From: Candidatus Cloacimonadota bacterium | GTDB lineage: Bacteria; Cloacimonadota; Cloacimonadia; Cloacimonadales; Cloacimonadaceae | Assembly: GCA_029781115.1 (NCBI GenBank) | Contig: JAKOXG010000004.1 | Coordinates: 181,415 to 245,414, forward strand | DNA: 64,000 nucleotides | Reading direction: 5' to 3' | In this document: positions 35,201 through 42,900 of the stretch, in pieces | Position numbering within the stretch: position 1 is the stretch's first letter | Layout: each line of letters begins with the position of its first letter | Translations under genes and position numbers: made by a program | The notes under the pieces: generated by a model | What the model was told of the DNA's origin: nothing | Seen by the model: the letters and a program-made list of their open reading frames with translations, nothing else | Databases searched by the model: none

Positions 35201-35710
35201 GTAGGATGTGTCATAGTTGTCTGCCAAAAACTTGTAGGCATCCACAAAAGCGGGAGAGACGCTCTGAGGCAGCAATATGCTGCCTCGGCCGTTGAGGGAA
35301 TAATCCAGTTGTGAGAGGCGATATTCCAAGCCGGACTCACTAAAACGGGTGGGAGCCTTGATGGTGAAACCACGCATCTCCCTGAATTGGAAACTATTGG
35401 CTATTACCACATCTTGGGATTTACGATCCGAACTCTGGTGCAAAAAGTTGCCGGAACTATCAAAAACATCCCAAACAATGCGGTTTACCCTGATGCCCAC
35501 ACTTTCAAAGGGAAGGGCATAGGTGGTAGTGAAGCTGCTCATGTTATCGAAGCCATCTTCATCTACGATTTGTTCGTTTATAGAGGGAACAGCCCGTTCA
35601 AAACTGAGCTGCGCTCTGAGCCCGGAGGCATTTTCTTCAAATTGTTGGTGGTTGATCGCTGTAAGCAAAGACGCACACAGCAATAAGATAAGCAGTATCT
35701 GGTATCTCAT
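32228..35710 (-). CDS. Gingipain-like C25 family protein with T9SS-type sorting domain
   Basis: A 1,160-residue secreted protein. Signal peptide 1-18; a propeptide-like region to ~175; a C25-type core (~180-540) with PKMLIISHPNMEIYQAAY, PDYLLLLGDVTGNYTIP and FPELLVGRFSFN; CARDB/Ig-like and beta-sandwich repeats; and a C-terminal NYPNPFNPSTTIRFNLD sorting domain ending in MLLIK. The likely catalytic cysteine is C420 (FSIVCNTGDF). The position of the usual GHG histidine reads GWG (W387 in SYRGWGDVHGWHYP), with H391 and H394 close by. It should be cell-surface or secreted; peptidase activity is probable but not assured. Confidence 0.85.
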   Translation of the reverse strand: MRYQILLILLLCASLLTAINHQQFEENASGLRAQLSFERAVPSINEQIVDEDGFDNMSSFTTTYALPFESVGIRVNRIVWDVFDSSGNFLHQSSDRKSQDVVIANSFQFREMRGFTIKAPTRFSESGLEYRLSQLDYSLNGRGSILLPQSVSPAFVDAYKFLADNYDTSYLKGLPTARPKMLIISHPNMEIYQAAYINWKRSLGFDIDVVNRVDIGESVNDIKSYLITYYQQHQPDYLLLLGDVTGNYTIPTAFYPSPEYQENDADDFQYSLLEGDDYFPELLVGRFSFNEINEFRSMANKTIVHEKSPYMAEPEWMKRSLVVAGNYAEGQLRPTTPVHMSRWLRNKMLDKGYAQVDSVFYPPTYPGTSAIASSINNGVQFISYRGWGDVHGWHYPYFHKEDLDDVTSNQRMPIVFSIVCNTGDFANSTNPCFGEKWMRMGTVERPNGCVAFVGPSDLRTRTRLNNSISSGAFRSILDFGVRGFGTSVLMGKIELYKNFPNDIAPGQYVPFYFHVYNLLADPSLNMWMLEPNTISSSLLPSNYSASASNITITAPHLENAIVSGTKNSETYSYARIKDGVAVLPIDPEEGGNLTITISKPNFVPLVKRLRAEEDGGLGIIANTASDVFIDPNHGMDAVITLKNYGTETVELSSVVFECVDNISITGVNSAASIAAGATETITFHVDAAAGVQPREALTVNLLINDLDPKTFRLWGGGAEFTVVSDEGILEIGQSSTSQITVLNHSNTSLTDVSVQVLSLTEAATISDEFIHLGAVAAGETVSFDVSVAVGDRAWGGRSLPIRLNFVDNGYTTYCFYKLTAGVASNTSPTGPCSYGYYAYDSFDVDFAERPVYEWVEIDPKLGGHAEVFLHHDDASTTIDLPFTFRFYGKDYDEFTVCTNGWISLGDVDDVDFYNVYIPAALGPSPLIAPYWDDLKGQPDGEDEDGQPVFQKMRMLYWHDVANNRYIIQWNDAYNQYNLTSLEKFQIFLYPKDGEDGDIVFQYHTVDNPGITSNYCTVGIEDHTSTVGLTYTHANHYPPTATPLQAGLAIKFTTTPPDNYVSNDDLVQIPAVALEQNYPNPFNPSTTIRFNLDRGQKARLDIFNLRGQLVNTLVNENLERGAHSIVFDGTDSKGNPLASGLYLYRLQTQNQSISRKMLLIK

Positions 35711-36371
35711 TCAATACTCCTGTATTCATTATACCGCATTTGGATGCAAATTCTGTTCCTAAACTGAAAGGATTATGTAAAAAAGGGTGGTGTCTGCAAA
35801 AATACTGATGAATGGATGAACTCACGCCTGTTAGTTTGAGTCGTTCCTGTGGGTTGAAGATCGAGGATTTCACCTGAGCTCAAAGTGCATATTTAGGTGC
35901 TAAATATGTTTGCAATAATCTGACGCTGGCGCAAATGTTGACTTTTCACCCCGGCTGGACACCTCCTTTGGGTCGCTTTCACCCTCACTCGGCTCCTACT
36001 CCTAACCTACTACTTTCTTACTCGTTAGCTGCTCAAGGAGCAGGAGAGCAGCAGGGAAGGAGTTGGGAGTCCGCATGGAATCGGCATTTGAGGAGGGTCG
36101 TAAGGGGCGGTTTCGTTTTCATGTATTGTGCATGGGGGTCAAATATTGAGTTTAGGCCGGCCTTCAATCTCTCAGGAATACGTGGATGAATTCCTACTAA
36201 AATTATAGGTAATTGCACGGAAGTTCGTCATCCATTTGCGGTTTTCGTGACACACGATTTGGCAGGATTCTACATAAAAAGCGAAGAAACTCGTGAAAAG
36301 GCGAAGAGAATTGAGGTTTTGGCTGGATTCTTGCATGTCAATCTCATCTCATTAATAGGTAACAAACAAGC
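35711..36371. other. Divergent intergenic region containing repeat copy B
   Basis: A 661-bp gap between divergent genes. Besides the 218-bp repeat it holds a perfect TATAAT on the minus strand (35733-35728) about 18 nt from the gingipain start, with no good -35 box. Similarity to the copy A region extends about 55 bp to the left of the repeat (from GTGCAT at 35885) and to a palindrome-like CCTACTAAAATTATAGG beyond the right end. No protein gene was recognised. Confidence 0.55.
35932..36149 (+). repeat. 218-bp intergenic repeat, copy B
   Basis: It has the same length and orientation as copy A. The left end CAAATGTTGACTTTTCACC and right end GTCAAATATTGA match the family ends, the left one less well. 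The internal hairpin is kept (CCTACTACTTTCTTACTCG pairing with GAGCAGGAGAGCAGCAGG), and CCGCATGGAATCGGCATTTG is shared with the other copies. Confidence 0.8.
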
Positions 36372-37289
36372 ATGAAATACTATTTGAACATTATCGTTGT
36401 ATCTTTGGCGCTCATCTTTGGTGGCTCCTGTGGAACCAATACCAAGTTGGAAGACATAGGTGAGCTGTCGCCCTTGGAATTTGGCCAAGTCAATACCTTT
36501 GATGTTTTGACCTGGAATTTGAGAACCTTCCCGCTCAAAGGCGAACAGACCTTGCAGGAATTGGCGAGGATAATTCCTCAACTCAAAGTGGATTTGCTTG
36601 CCTTTCAAGAGATTAATAACATCGACGCCTTTTACGAACTGGCAAGATTGCTGCCAGACTATGAGGCATGTGTTTCTCCCGCTTCCGGCTCCTATAGGCT
36701 CGCTTATCTATATAACACCAAACATGTTATCGTAAACGACAACTATCTTATCTACAATGGTGATACAAACCCCTTCCCGCGCCCGCCCCATGTCTTGGAT
36801 CTGAACTGGCGCACCCAAAACATCATCGTGGTAAACAATCATCTCAAAGCTTTGGGGGATAACTATATAGATGAGGATGATCCCTGGGATGAGGAGCGTA
36901 GGCGTCGCTTGGCGTGTGAGAAATTGGATAAGTATATCAGCGCCAATTGGGATGATCGAGCGGTGATCGTCTTGGGTGACATGAACGACCAAATCGCTGA
37001 GCCAGTAGAGACCAACGTGTTTATGGCCTTTATTTCTCAGCCTGATAAATACCTCTTCACCGATATGTATATAGCCGAAAACCCAAGCTATACCAATGTT
37101 TCCTACCCTACCTGGCTTTCACATCTGGATCATATTCTAATCACCGATGAGCTCTTTGATAGCTATTCAATGCCAAACAGCAAGTGTGAAACCTTGCAGG
37201 TGGAAAATACGATGGGAACTTGGCAAAACTACTACAACACTATCTCAGATCACCGGCCTGTTGCCCTCAGGCTGCAATTCACCCCTTAG
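36372..37289 (+). CDS. Endonuclease/exonuclease/phosphatase-fold lipoprotein
   Basis: A 305-residue protein with lipoprotein signal (IFGGSC, Cys ~20). The EEP (DNase I-like) fold is complete: LTWNLRTFPL, LLAFQEINNID (metal Glu), VVNNHLKAL, VIVLGDMNDQ (Asp/Asn pair) and the terminal SDHRPVALRL (catalytic Asp-His). Such exported enzymes cleave phosphodiesters in DNA, RNA or phospholipid head groups; the substrate is not evident. Being lipid-anchored it would act in the periplasm or at the surface. Its TAG stop overlaps the TAA stop of the convergent LPP20 gene. Confidence 0.88.
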   Translation: MKYYLNIIVVSLALIFGGSCGTNTKLEDIGELSPLEFGQVNTFDVLTWNLRTFPLKGEQTLQELARIIPQLKVDLLAFQEINNIDAFYELARLLPDYEACVSPASGSYRLAYLYNTKHVIVNDNYLIYNGDTNPFPRPPHVLDLNWRTQNIIVVNNHLKALGDNYIDEDDPWDEERRRRLACEKLDKYISANWDDRAVIVLGDMNDQIAEPVETNVFMAFISQPDKYLFTDMYIAENPSYTNVSYPTWLSHLDHILITDELFDSYSMPNSKCETLQVENTMGTWQNYYNTISDHRPVALRLQFTP

Positions 37290-38644
37290 GGTTGGATGTA
37301 AAGTTTTACCAAGCGGGAGAGAAGCTCTTGATTGACCACTCTCAGGGTCGCTGTTTCGGTTGCCTGCGCTGCCCTTGACTTGGTCGGTGCGGTTGCCTTG
37401 ATATCTTTGATGCTGTCGGAGCCCAAAACTTCCAGCGTATGTGCATTCCTCAGGGTGATAAAGGCATCACCAAAAGCTGAATAGATGCCCAATAAATTTA
37501 TATAGTAGCCGGGCCTGCTCTTGAGCTCCACCTGCAGGATGTAGTCTGCCGCTTCTTTGTCGTCAACCACTTCCAGAGCCAATTCCCGCAGCCGGTCCTC
37601 AATCAGTCTCTGGTTTTGGGAGCTGCCCTCGTTGAAAGAATAATCCAGCCAAACCCTGGGGCTGCGCACGACCAAAGGCAGGCTGATGGAGCTGAAATTC
37701 AAGTTTGAGATAATCTTCTTCACCAGCGGATTTTCGCTTTGCTCCAAAAGTGGGAGTTTGTCCACTGCAACGCTGATGCTCTGGTATTTATCTGCCGTGT
37801 CAATGCTCTGAATCTCAAGCTGTGCTTCGCCCAAGGGATTGCTGCTGAAGCTCTCTACTACGCTTCCTGAGCCCTTGTCAAAAGCAGCTTTCAGCCTCAA
37901 GCCCATGATGTCCAGAGTGGAATCGCCCTCATAATGGCAGGTGATGGTGGAGGTCAGGTTGAGCTTTGAGCCGGTGATGGCGTCAATACGCTCATGTTCC
38001 GGGATCAGCTTTGTGTTGGCGGCCAGTGTGGCAAGTCTGTGCAGGGCTTCGGTATAGAGATTGACTTCGGTCTCGTATAGCTCGGCAGTGAGATCCATAT
38101 CGATAAGATCGCTGAGCTCGTCCAGGGCTTTGATAAGATAGAGGCTGCTCTTCGGAAACTCAAAGCGTTTACCCTTCAGAGATAGGTCGTATTTTTGGAT
38201 AAGGTCTGAGGCTAACTGTTTACCGAGTTCAGCCTGCTGTAAACGTTGTAGTCTATACCGGCTTTTATTGAGGCGGTAATGAGCCCAATAGCCGAGCTTA
38301 TTCTCCTCACTTCTATACAGTTCCACATCTTTGAGGTGGGTGCGGCTGCTGGTCTGAATATTGGAGCTGAAATCTGAGTGACTAATGCCAAACGCCTCAG
38401 TCTCCTGGGTGGAAACCGAGGCGTCAACGTTTACACTTATCTGCATGGATATGTTTTGAACAGCCTGCTCAAAGGCACGTTCTTTGTAACGGGAATCGTA
38501 TTTGGGCACGCTCACAATGGCGTGATAATAATCATTGTCTGTATTTGTGTCGCTCACCCAAGCCGGAATCTTGGCATTGCTGCTGCATCCGGCTACGAGT
38601 GCAGCCAAGACGATGAGTGCTCCAAACAGATACCTATTTGACAT
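37286..38644 (-). CDS. LPP20 family lipoprotein
   Basis: A 452-residue lipoprotein; the start at 38644 directly begins a signal peptide MSNRYLFGALIVLAALVAGC (Cys 20). Residues ~25-130 match the LPP20 domain (PAWVSDT, YYHAIVSVPKYDSRYKERAF, A-rich helix then MQISVNVDASVST). The C-terminal half contains further beta domains without clear family. It overlaps the CsgG-domain gene by 11 nt, so the two are translationally coupled. LPP20 and CsgG/FlgP-like lipoproteins often form outer-membrane assemblies. An extended start further upstream would run into the CsgG gene and lack a signal peptide. Confidence 0.82.
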   Translation of the reverse strand: MSNRYLFGALIVLAALVAGCSSNAKIPAWVSDTNTDNDYYHAIVSVPKYDSRYKERAFEQAVQNISMQISVNVDASVSTQETEAFGISHSDFSSNIQTSSRTHLKDVELYRSEENKLGYWAHYRLNKSRYRLQRLQQAELGKQLASDLIQKYDLSLKGKRFEFPKSSLYLIKALDELSDLIDMDLTAELYETEVNLYTEALHRLATLAANTKLIPEHERIDAITGSKLNLTSTITCHYEGDSTLDIMGLRLKAAFDKGSGSVVESFSSNPLGEAQLEIQSIDTADKYQSISVAVDKLPLLEQSENPLVKKIISNLNFSSISLPLVVRSPRVWLDYSFNEGSSQNQRLIEDRLRELALEVVDDKEAADYILQVELKSRPGYYINLLGIYSAFGDAFITLRNAHTLEVLGSDSIKDIKATAPTKSRAAQATETATLRVVNQELLSRLVKLYIQP

Positions 38645-39926
38645 ATCCTTTGATTTTGTTGATGAATTGCTGGGAAAGATCGTCCAGCGCTGTGCTGACC
38701 ATTTGCTTCTCACTGGGTGGGAAGGGTTCAGCTTTGGTGATCAGAGCTTTGGTGGCGGGAGTTAAAGCTCTGTCATCTCCAGCCTTTTTACGGGCCCAAG
38801 TATCAGAAAACTCAAAGGTGCCAACGCAAGTGTCCTGCACTTTCACGGTTCCACTGCTCACATCCGTGATGGTGAAAGAGGCCGTAATCCTGGCTGTAGC
38901 AGTTTTGGTGTGCTTTACATATAGACACTGCACACTTTTGGTGGCTTTCTTCCTGGGGACGTCTTCTTCTTCGTCTTCATTTTCCGGTTCATACTCCGGG
39001 TCACCTTGCTGGATTTCCACATTTGCTGTCTCTTTGAGCTCCACTGAAGTGGTGCGTGAGGGTACCACGTCCACCTGGAGGATCTTGCCGGTAAGCATCT
39101 CGTGAGCACCTAAAAGCTGCCCCAGTTTTACGGTACTGGCTTCATCGACCATGCCGGAAACTGCGAGCTGCTGTTCCTCAATCACAGATTCGACGTTGGT
39201 CCTGTTGATTATTTCCATATACTCGGCGGCGGATTTGTCCTGAACCAAGGAACGGATGACGTTGTCCATCAAGATGTCTGCAATGCTGCCAAAGCGGGCT
39301 TTGTCATCGGTCTTGTCTTCAAAAGGAACGATAGCAATGCGCTTCACGGCTTTCTTGCGTGCTTGGATATAGCGATCGGCGGCGTCTTTGTAGTTCTCCA
39401 CAAAACTCATGGCGAGCTTAAACTCTTTGGAAGCTTCCTTTTGCACGTCTGGATCATCGGACTGGCGTGACTTTTGCAGGCCGAGCTGATAATGATATTC
39501 CGCAGCGCCTGTCTTGCTTTCTTGCAGTTGAGGTCTGTAGTCTACGGGATCATAGTTGTAAGGTATCTTGGTCTTGGGGTGCACCAAGCGGGGCAGTTCG
39601 GACATGGTGTCGTAGATGTTTACCAGAGCTTGATATTCGGGCACCAGGAGGTCCCATTTGTTGGGTGCATCTGCCTTTTTGATTCTGTTTACGTTGTCCA
39701 GCCTTGCTTTTACGGCCAGGGGGTAGATTTGAGGTAACAGCTCCTGGGCTTTTTGATAGTTGGGTTTCAGCTTTAGGGATTCGGCATTGGAGCGAAGGGC
39801 AGCTTCGTAGTTGCCACTTTGAAACTGCTTTTTGGCTTCGTTATACAATCTTACGTTCTTGCTACATCCTGTAAGGATCACGAGCAATAGGGTCAGGATA
39901 ACTGCAAATCTTGCGATGCGCATCAT
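38634..39926 (-). CDS. CsgG-domain lipoprotein with TPR-like N-terminal region
   Basis: A 430-residue lipoprotein (VILTGC, Cys ~21). Residues ~25-190 form TPR-like helical repeats (LYNEAKKQFQSGNYEAALRS). From ~195 comes a CsgG-type domain: RIAIVPFEDKTDD, ADILMDNVIRSLV, NRTNVESVIEEQQLAVSGMV, LGQLLGAHEMLTGKI. An acidic insertion (YEPENEDEEED) precedes its last part. CsgG proteins form outer-membrane secretion pores or periplasmic rings; no curli genes are present. GGAGG fits the second of two adjacent ATGs (39923) slightly better than the first. It is followed directly by the LPP20 lipoprotein. Confidence 0.85.
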   Translation of the reverse strand: MMRIARFAVILTLLLVILTGCSKNVRLYNEAKKQFQSGNYEAALRSNAESLKLKPNYQKAQELLPQIYPLAVKARLDNVNRIKKADAPNKWDLLVPEYQALVNIYDTMSELPRLVHPKTKIPYNYDPVDYRPQLQESKTGAAEYHYQLGLQKSRQSDDPDVQKEASKEFKLAMSFVENYKDAADRYIQARKKAVKRIAIVPFEDKTDDKARFGSIADILMDNVIRSLVQDKSAAEYMEIINRTNVESVIEEQQLAVSGMVDEASTVKLGQLLGAHEMLTGKILQVDVVPSRTTSVELKETANVEIQQGDPEYEPENEDEEEDVPRKKATKSVQCLYVKHTKTATARITASFTITDVSSGTVKVQDTCVGTFEFSDTWARKKAGDDRALTPATKALITKAEPFPPSEKQMVSTALDDLSQQFINKIKGYVK

Positions 39927-40252
39927 TCCTCCATATTCGGTTTTTACTTATAATACTGATTACCAGTAAGAAACCTGCTGTAAAAATGTCAAGCAGTTTC
40001 CAGATTGCAGTGCAAATTGGGTAACTAAGCTTGTTTCTATCAATGAGATAGGTAGAGATAGCTTCGAGGTGGGGTAGAGCCGGTAACAGAGCCTCATTTG
40101 CTTTGGTGTTATGTATGGCCGGATGGCTGTATTTAGAGATTCTTGCATGATGGCTCAATTCTCTTTGCGTTTAGGAACGGTTATTGCATATAATATGGAT
40201 AGGGTTTTTACCCTACTGAAATTAGAAATAATACACCCTTTTAGGAGAATGA
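39927..40252. other. Divergent intergenic region with a promoter and small inverted repeats
   Basis: It separates the CsgG gene (minus) from the LVIVD gene (plus). It contains the perfect inverted repeat TACTGattacCAGTA near 39953-39967, a plausible operator close to the CsgG start, and the plus-strand promoter with TATAAT at 40189. No gene is seen. Confidence 0.45.
40165..40194 (+). promoter_or_regulatory. Promoter of the LVIVD-repeat lipoprotein gene
   Basis: A perfect TATAAT (40189-40194) is preceded by a weak -35 TTGCGT (40165-40170) at 18 nt. The leader contains a small hairpin TAGGGT/ACCCTA (about 40199-40215) before the ribosome-binding site AGGAG. Confidence 0.5.
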
Positions 40253-41296
40253 ATGTCACTAAAGCGTTTACTCATCTTCGCCGTGATTGGCTTGGCCTTA
40301 CTTACTGCTTGTGCCAAGCGTAGCACGGGACCAACCGATAGCACTGTTCTGAGTTTGTTCAAAGAAATCCCCGTTGTGGGTAATGCAGTTGAGATTGACG
40401 GCACTGATACTGAATTGTATGTGGCTGCAGATCAAGGCGGTCTCACAGTCATCAACACCAATACGTGGCAAAGCCGTTGGTGGACAAAACTTTTCCCTGG
40501 TGGGAGCGGTTGTAATCTGATAAATATCCGCCGCGTATCCGTGGTTCCAGAGCATGACCTACTCTTTATAGGAGAGTATGATGCTGCCGATAATGTTTAC
40601 ATCGTAGATGTCAGTGATCCTGATTACTTGCTAATGTATGACAACATCCAGGGTGGTACGGATAAATTGCAGCAAATTCGCTTTAATGCCATCAATAATC
40701 CCACCGGTAACGATATCATCCAAGGTTATTATGTTTCCACTAAAGCTGTTCCTGGTTCTATCAGTAGACCCACGCTTACTTGTTGGCGTTATACCGGTTT
40801 AGTGGGTGATGCGCGTCCTATTTGGCAAATAGGAACTACATACCAGATTCATGGTTTTGATGTGACGGATAACCTGGTGGTTTTGACTCAGCAGCAAAGA
40901 GGCTTGTTTATCTATGAGAGAAGGACGCAAAACAAGCTCTCTGAGATTGCGCTGACCGGACAGGCCTTGGATGTGAAAGTCTCCGGCGATTATGCATACG
41001 TGGCTTGCCGTCAAGAAGGTTTACAGATAGTGGATATCAGCGATCCCGCCAATCCCAAGTTTGTGTCACGCTTCGATACCAAAGGCTATGCTACCTCCGT
41101 CGAACTGAAAGACAACCTCGCTCTGGTCAGCTCTGGCTCCGGTGGTGTCTATCTTTTTGACGTAAGCAATCCTGCCAAACCGATACTCAAAGAAAATATC
41201 ACCTCCGCAGGTTATAGCAATAAAGCCATCTTCTACAAGTATAAAGTGGTGGTTGCAGCCCGCGATAAAGGGGTTGTGGTCTACAAATTTAAGTAA
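40253..41296 (+). CDS. LVIVD-repeat lipoprotein (beta-propeller)
   Basis: A 347-residue lipoprotein (ALLTAC, Cys ~20). Several LVIVD repeats are visible: AADQGGLTVINTNTW, NVYIVDVSDPDYL, YAYVACRQEGLQIVDISDPA and GGVYLFDVSNPAKP. These form a beta-propeller displayed on the cell surface or in the periplasm, usually of unknown binding role. AGGAG lies 6 nt before the ATG. It is a single-gene unit with its own promoter and a terminator just downstream. Confidence 0.88.
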   Translation: MSLKRLLIFAVIGLALLTACAKRSTGPTDSTVLSLFKEIPVVGNAVEIDGTDTELYVAADQGGLTVINTNTWQSRWWTKLFPGGSGCNLINIRRVSVVPEHDLLFIGEYDAADNVYIVDVSDPDYLLMYDNIQGGTDKLQQIRFNAINNPTGNDIIQGYYVSTKAVPGSISRPTLTCWRYTGLVGDARPIWQIGTTYQIHGFDVTDNLVVLTQQQRGLFIYERRTQNKLSEIALTGQALDVKVSGDYAYVACRQEGLQIVDISDPANPKFVSRFDTKGYATSVELKDNLALVSSGSGGVYLFDVSNPAKPILKENITSAGYSNKAIFYKYKVVVAARDKGVVVYKFK

Positions 41297-41311
41297 ATCC
41301 GCTTAGATATA

Positions 41312-41352
41312 AAAGGGCTGGTTCATCGTGATGCTGGGCCAGCCTTTATTTT
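41312..41352. terminator. Bidirectional terminator
   Basis: The stem AAAGGGCTGG/CCAGCCTTT (one bulged G) with T-rich flanks on both strands (TTTATTTT to the right, TTTTATAT on the minus strand) serves the LVIVD gene and the convergent trmL operon. Confidence 0.75.
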
Positions 41353-41365
41353 GGGGTGGGTTTTA

Positions 41366-41839
41366 CTACGTCAGTTTGATTTGTCTGATGGCTTCGTAGA
41401 GGATGATAGCTACCGAGTTGGAGAGGTTCAGGCTGCGGATATCGGGGTGCATGGGGATAGTGATGCAGTTTGGGGTATGCTCATTCAGGAGGGCTTGCGG
41501 TAAGCCGGAGCTTTCAGGCCCAAAGACAAACATATCTCCCTTGCGGTATGCTACATCGGTGTAGCTTGCTGAGCTCTTGGTAGTGCAGTAGAATATGCGG
41601 CTTTGCGGGTATTGGGCGTGCAGCTCTTCGAGGCTATCGTGCATCTGTAGCTTTAGCTTTGGCCAATAGTCCAATCCGGCTCGCTTGATCTCCTTGTCAG
41701 TGAGCAGAAATCTGCAGGGCTTGATGATGTGCAAGGTGCTGCCGCTTCCCACGCAGAGTCTGCCAATGTTGCCCGTATTGGCTGGGATCTCGGGATGATA
41801 TAAAACGATGTGCAGGCCGCTGTCTGAGAGTTGGATCAT
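41366..41839 (-). CDS. trmL: tRNA (cytidine/uridine-34-2'-O)-methyltransferase TrmL
   Basis: A 157-residue SPOUT methyltransferase that 2'-O-methylates the wobble base of certain leucine tRNAs. The signatures LYHPEIPANTGNIGRLC, FGPESSGLPQALL and the SAM knot IPMHPDIRSLNLSNSVAI are complete. The ATG at 41839 gives a 4-nt ATGA overlap with the upstream substrate-binding protein gene and the normal family length. A longer in-frame start 30 nt earlier would lie inside that gene. Confidence 0.93.
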   Translation of the reverse strand: MIQLSDSGLHIVLYHPEIPANTGNIGRLCVGSGSTLHIIKPCRFLLTDKEIKRAGLDYWPKLKLQMHDSLEELHAQYPQSRIFYCTTKSSASYTDVAYRKGDMFVFGPESSGLPQALLNEHTPNCITIPMHPDIRSLNLSNSVAIILYEAIRQIKLT

Positions 41840-42900
41840 GGCGCGGTGTAACTGAAGGTTTGGCTCCAAAACTCATGCCACGCGGGAAGGTTCTCCGTCA
41901 CTTCCTCTTCCTTTAGTCTCTTATTTACGGTGAAAGAGCTGGTGGGAATGCGCACAAAGCTCATGGGCAGCTGAGCTTTGGAGGAGGTGGGGAAGAGGCC
42001 AAGCTTGTAAGGGATGAGGTTTTGGCTTTTGGGCTCCAGCAGGTGGGAGATAAACTTGGAAGCGAGTGCCGGGTTGGCTGCATCAATGCAGGCGGCGGCG
42101 GATTCACTGTATTGCCAGGAGCCTTCTTTGAAGAGGTTAAACTTGAAGCGTTTATCCGTCATATTGGTTTCTTCCATCCAGGCTATGGTGCTGTTGTAAC
42201 CAATCAGCAGGTTTATCCTTCCATTGTTAAGTGCTTTCACGGCGCTCTCATAGTCTGGGTAGAAGGTTCTGATATTCTTTTTGATGCTCTGCCAGAGGAT
42301 AGTGTAGCCTGGGTCACCAAAGAGAGCCAGCGTCCAATACAGGGCGCCTCTTCCTTCGCCTGTCTGGAAAGGATCGCAGATTCCCACTTGCCTGAAATAA
42401 GCCGCATCCTGTATCTCTCCAAAGGTGGTGGGGCCTTCTTTATAAACCTTGCTGTTGTAGATTACTCCTAAGTTTGCATAGGCATAGGGCACCAGCCTTT
42501 TCTGCGGGTCAAGATACACTTCACGCGTGAAATGGCTGGAGTGCAGGCCATGCTGGGTTGCAAACATCTCCTTTACCCTTTCGTCCATGCTGTAGGCGTT
42601 GTCCAAGCCCATGACGACATCAGGCTTTTGGGTAAGTCTATCGCTAAAAAGGCTGTCCCAAATTGCAGCTGAGTTCTCAAAGAGTACCAGGTCGATCTTG
42701 CAGTTGTAGGTCTTGGCGAAGTCCTTGATGACGGTCTGCTCCAGTCCCAGGGTGCGCAGGCGCATTGGCCCCCAGATGCAGAGCTGAGTTTTGGGGTTCT
42801 TCTCTTTGGCAGCTGCTGAGCTCTTTGCGGCTTCCTTGGGCTTTCCGCAGGCCAGCAGCACGAAGAGCAGAGCTAAGCAAAGGGAGATGGCACGTCGCAT
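41836..42900 (-). CDS. Extracellular solute-binding lipoprotein, thiamine-binding (ThiB)-like
   Basis: A 354-residue protein with lipoprotein signal (FVLLAC, Cys ~18). It has the type 2 periplasmic-binding fold of the ThiB/iron group: PDVVMGLDNAYSM, VPYAYANLGVIYNSKV, VGICDPFQTGEGRGALYW and NLLIGYNSTIAWMEETN. ThiB delivers thiamine to ThiPQ, but no thiP or thiQ is nearby; instead the gene directly follows an MlaE-like permease (TGATG overlap). The true substrate, and whether it works with an unlinked transporter, are open. The start at 42900 begins the signal peptide exactly at the overlap. Confidence 0.8.
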   Translation of the reverse strand: MRRAISLCLALLFVLLACGKPKEAAKSSAAAKEKNPKTQLCIWGPMRLRTLGLEQTVIKDFAKTYNCKIDLVLFENSAAIWDSLFSDRLTQKPDVVMGLDNAYSMDERVKEMFATQHGLHSSHFTREVYLDPQKRLVPYAYANLGVIYNSKVYKEGPTTFGEIQDAAYFRQVGICDPFQTGEGRGALYWTLALFGDPGYTILWQSIKKNIRTFYPDYESAVKALNNGRINLLIGYNSTIAWMEETNMTDKRFKFNLFKEGSWQYSESAAACIDAANPALASKFISHLLEPKSQNLIPYKLGLFPTSSKAQLPMSFVRIPTSSFTVNKRLKEEEVTENLPAWHEFWSQTFSYTAP

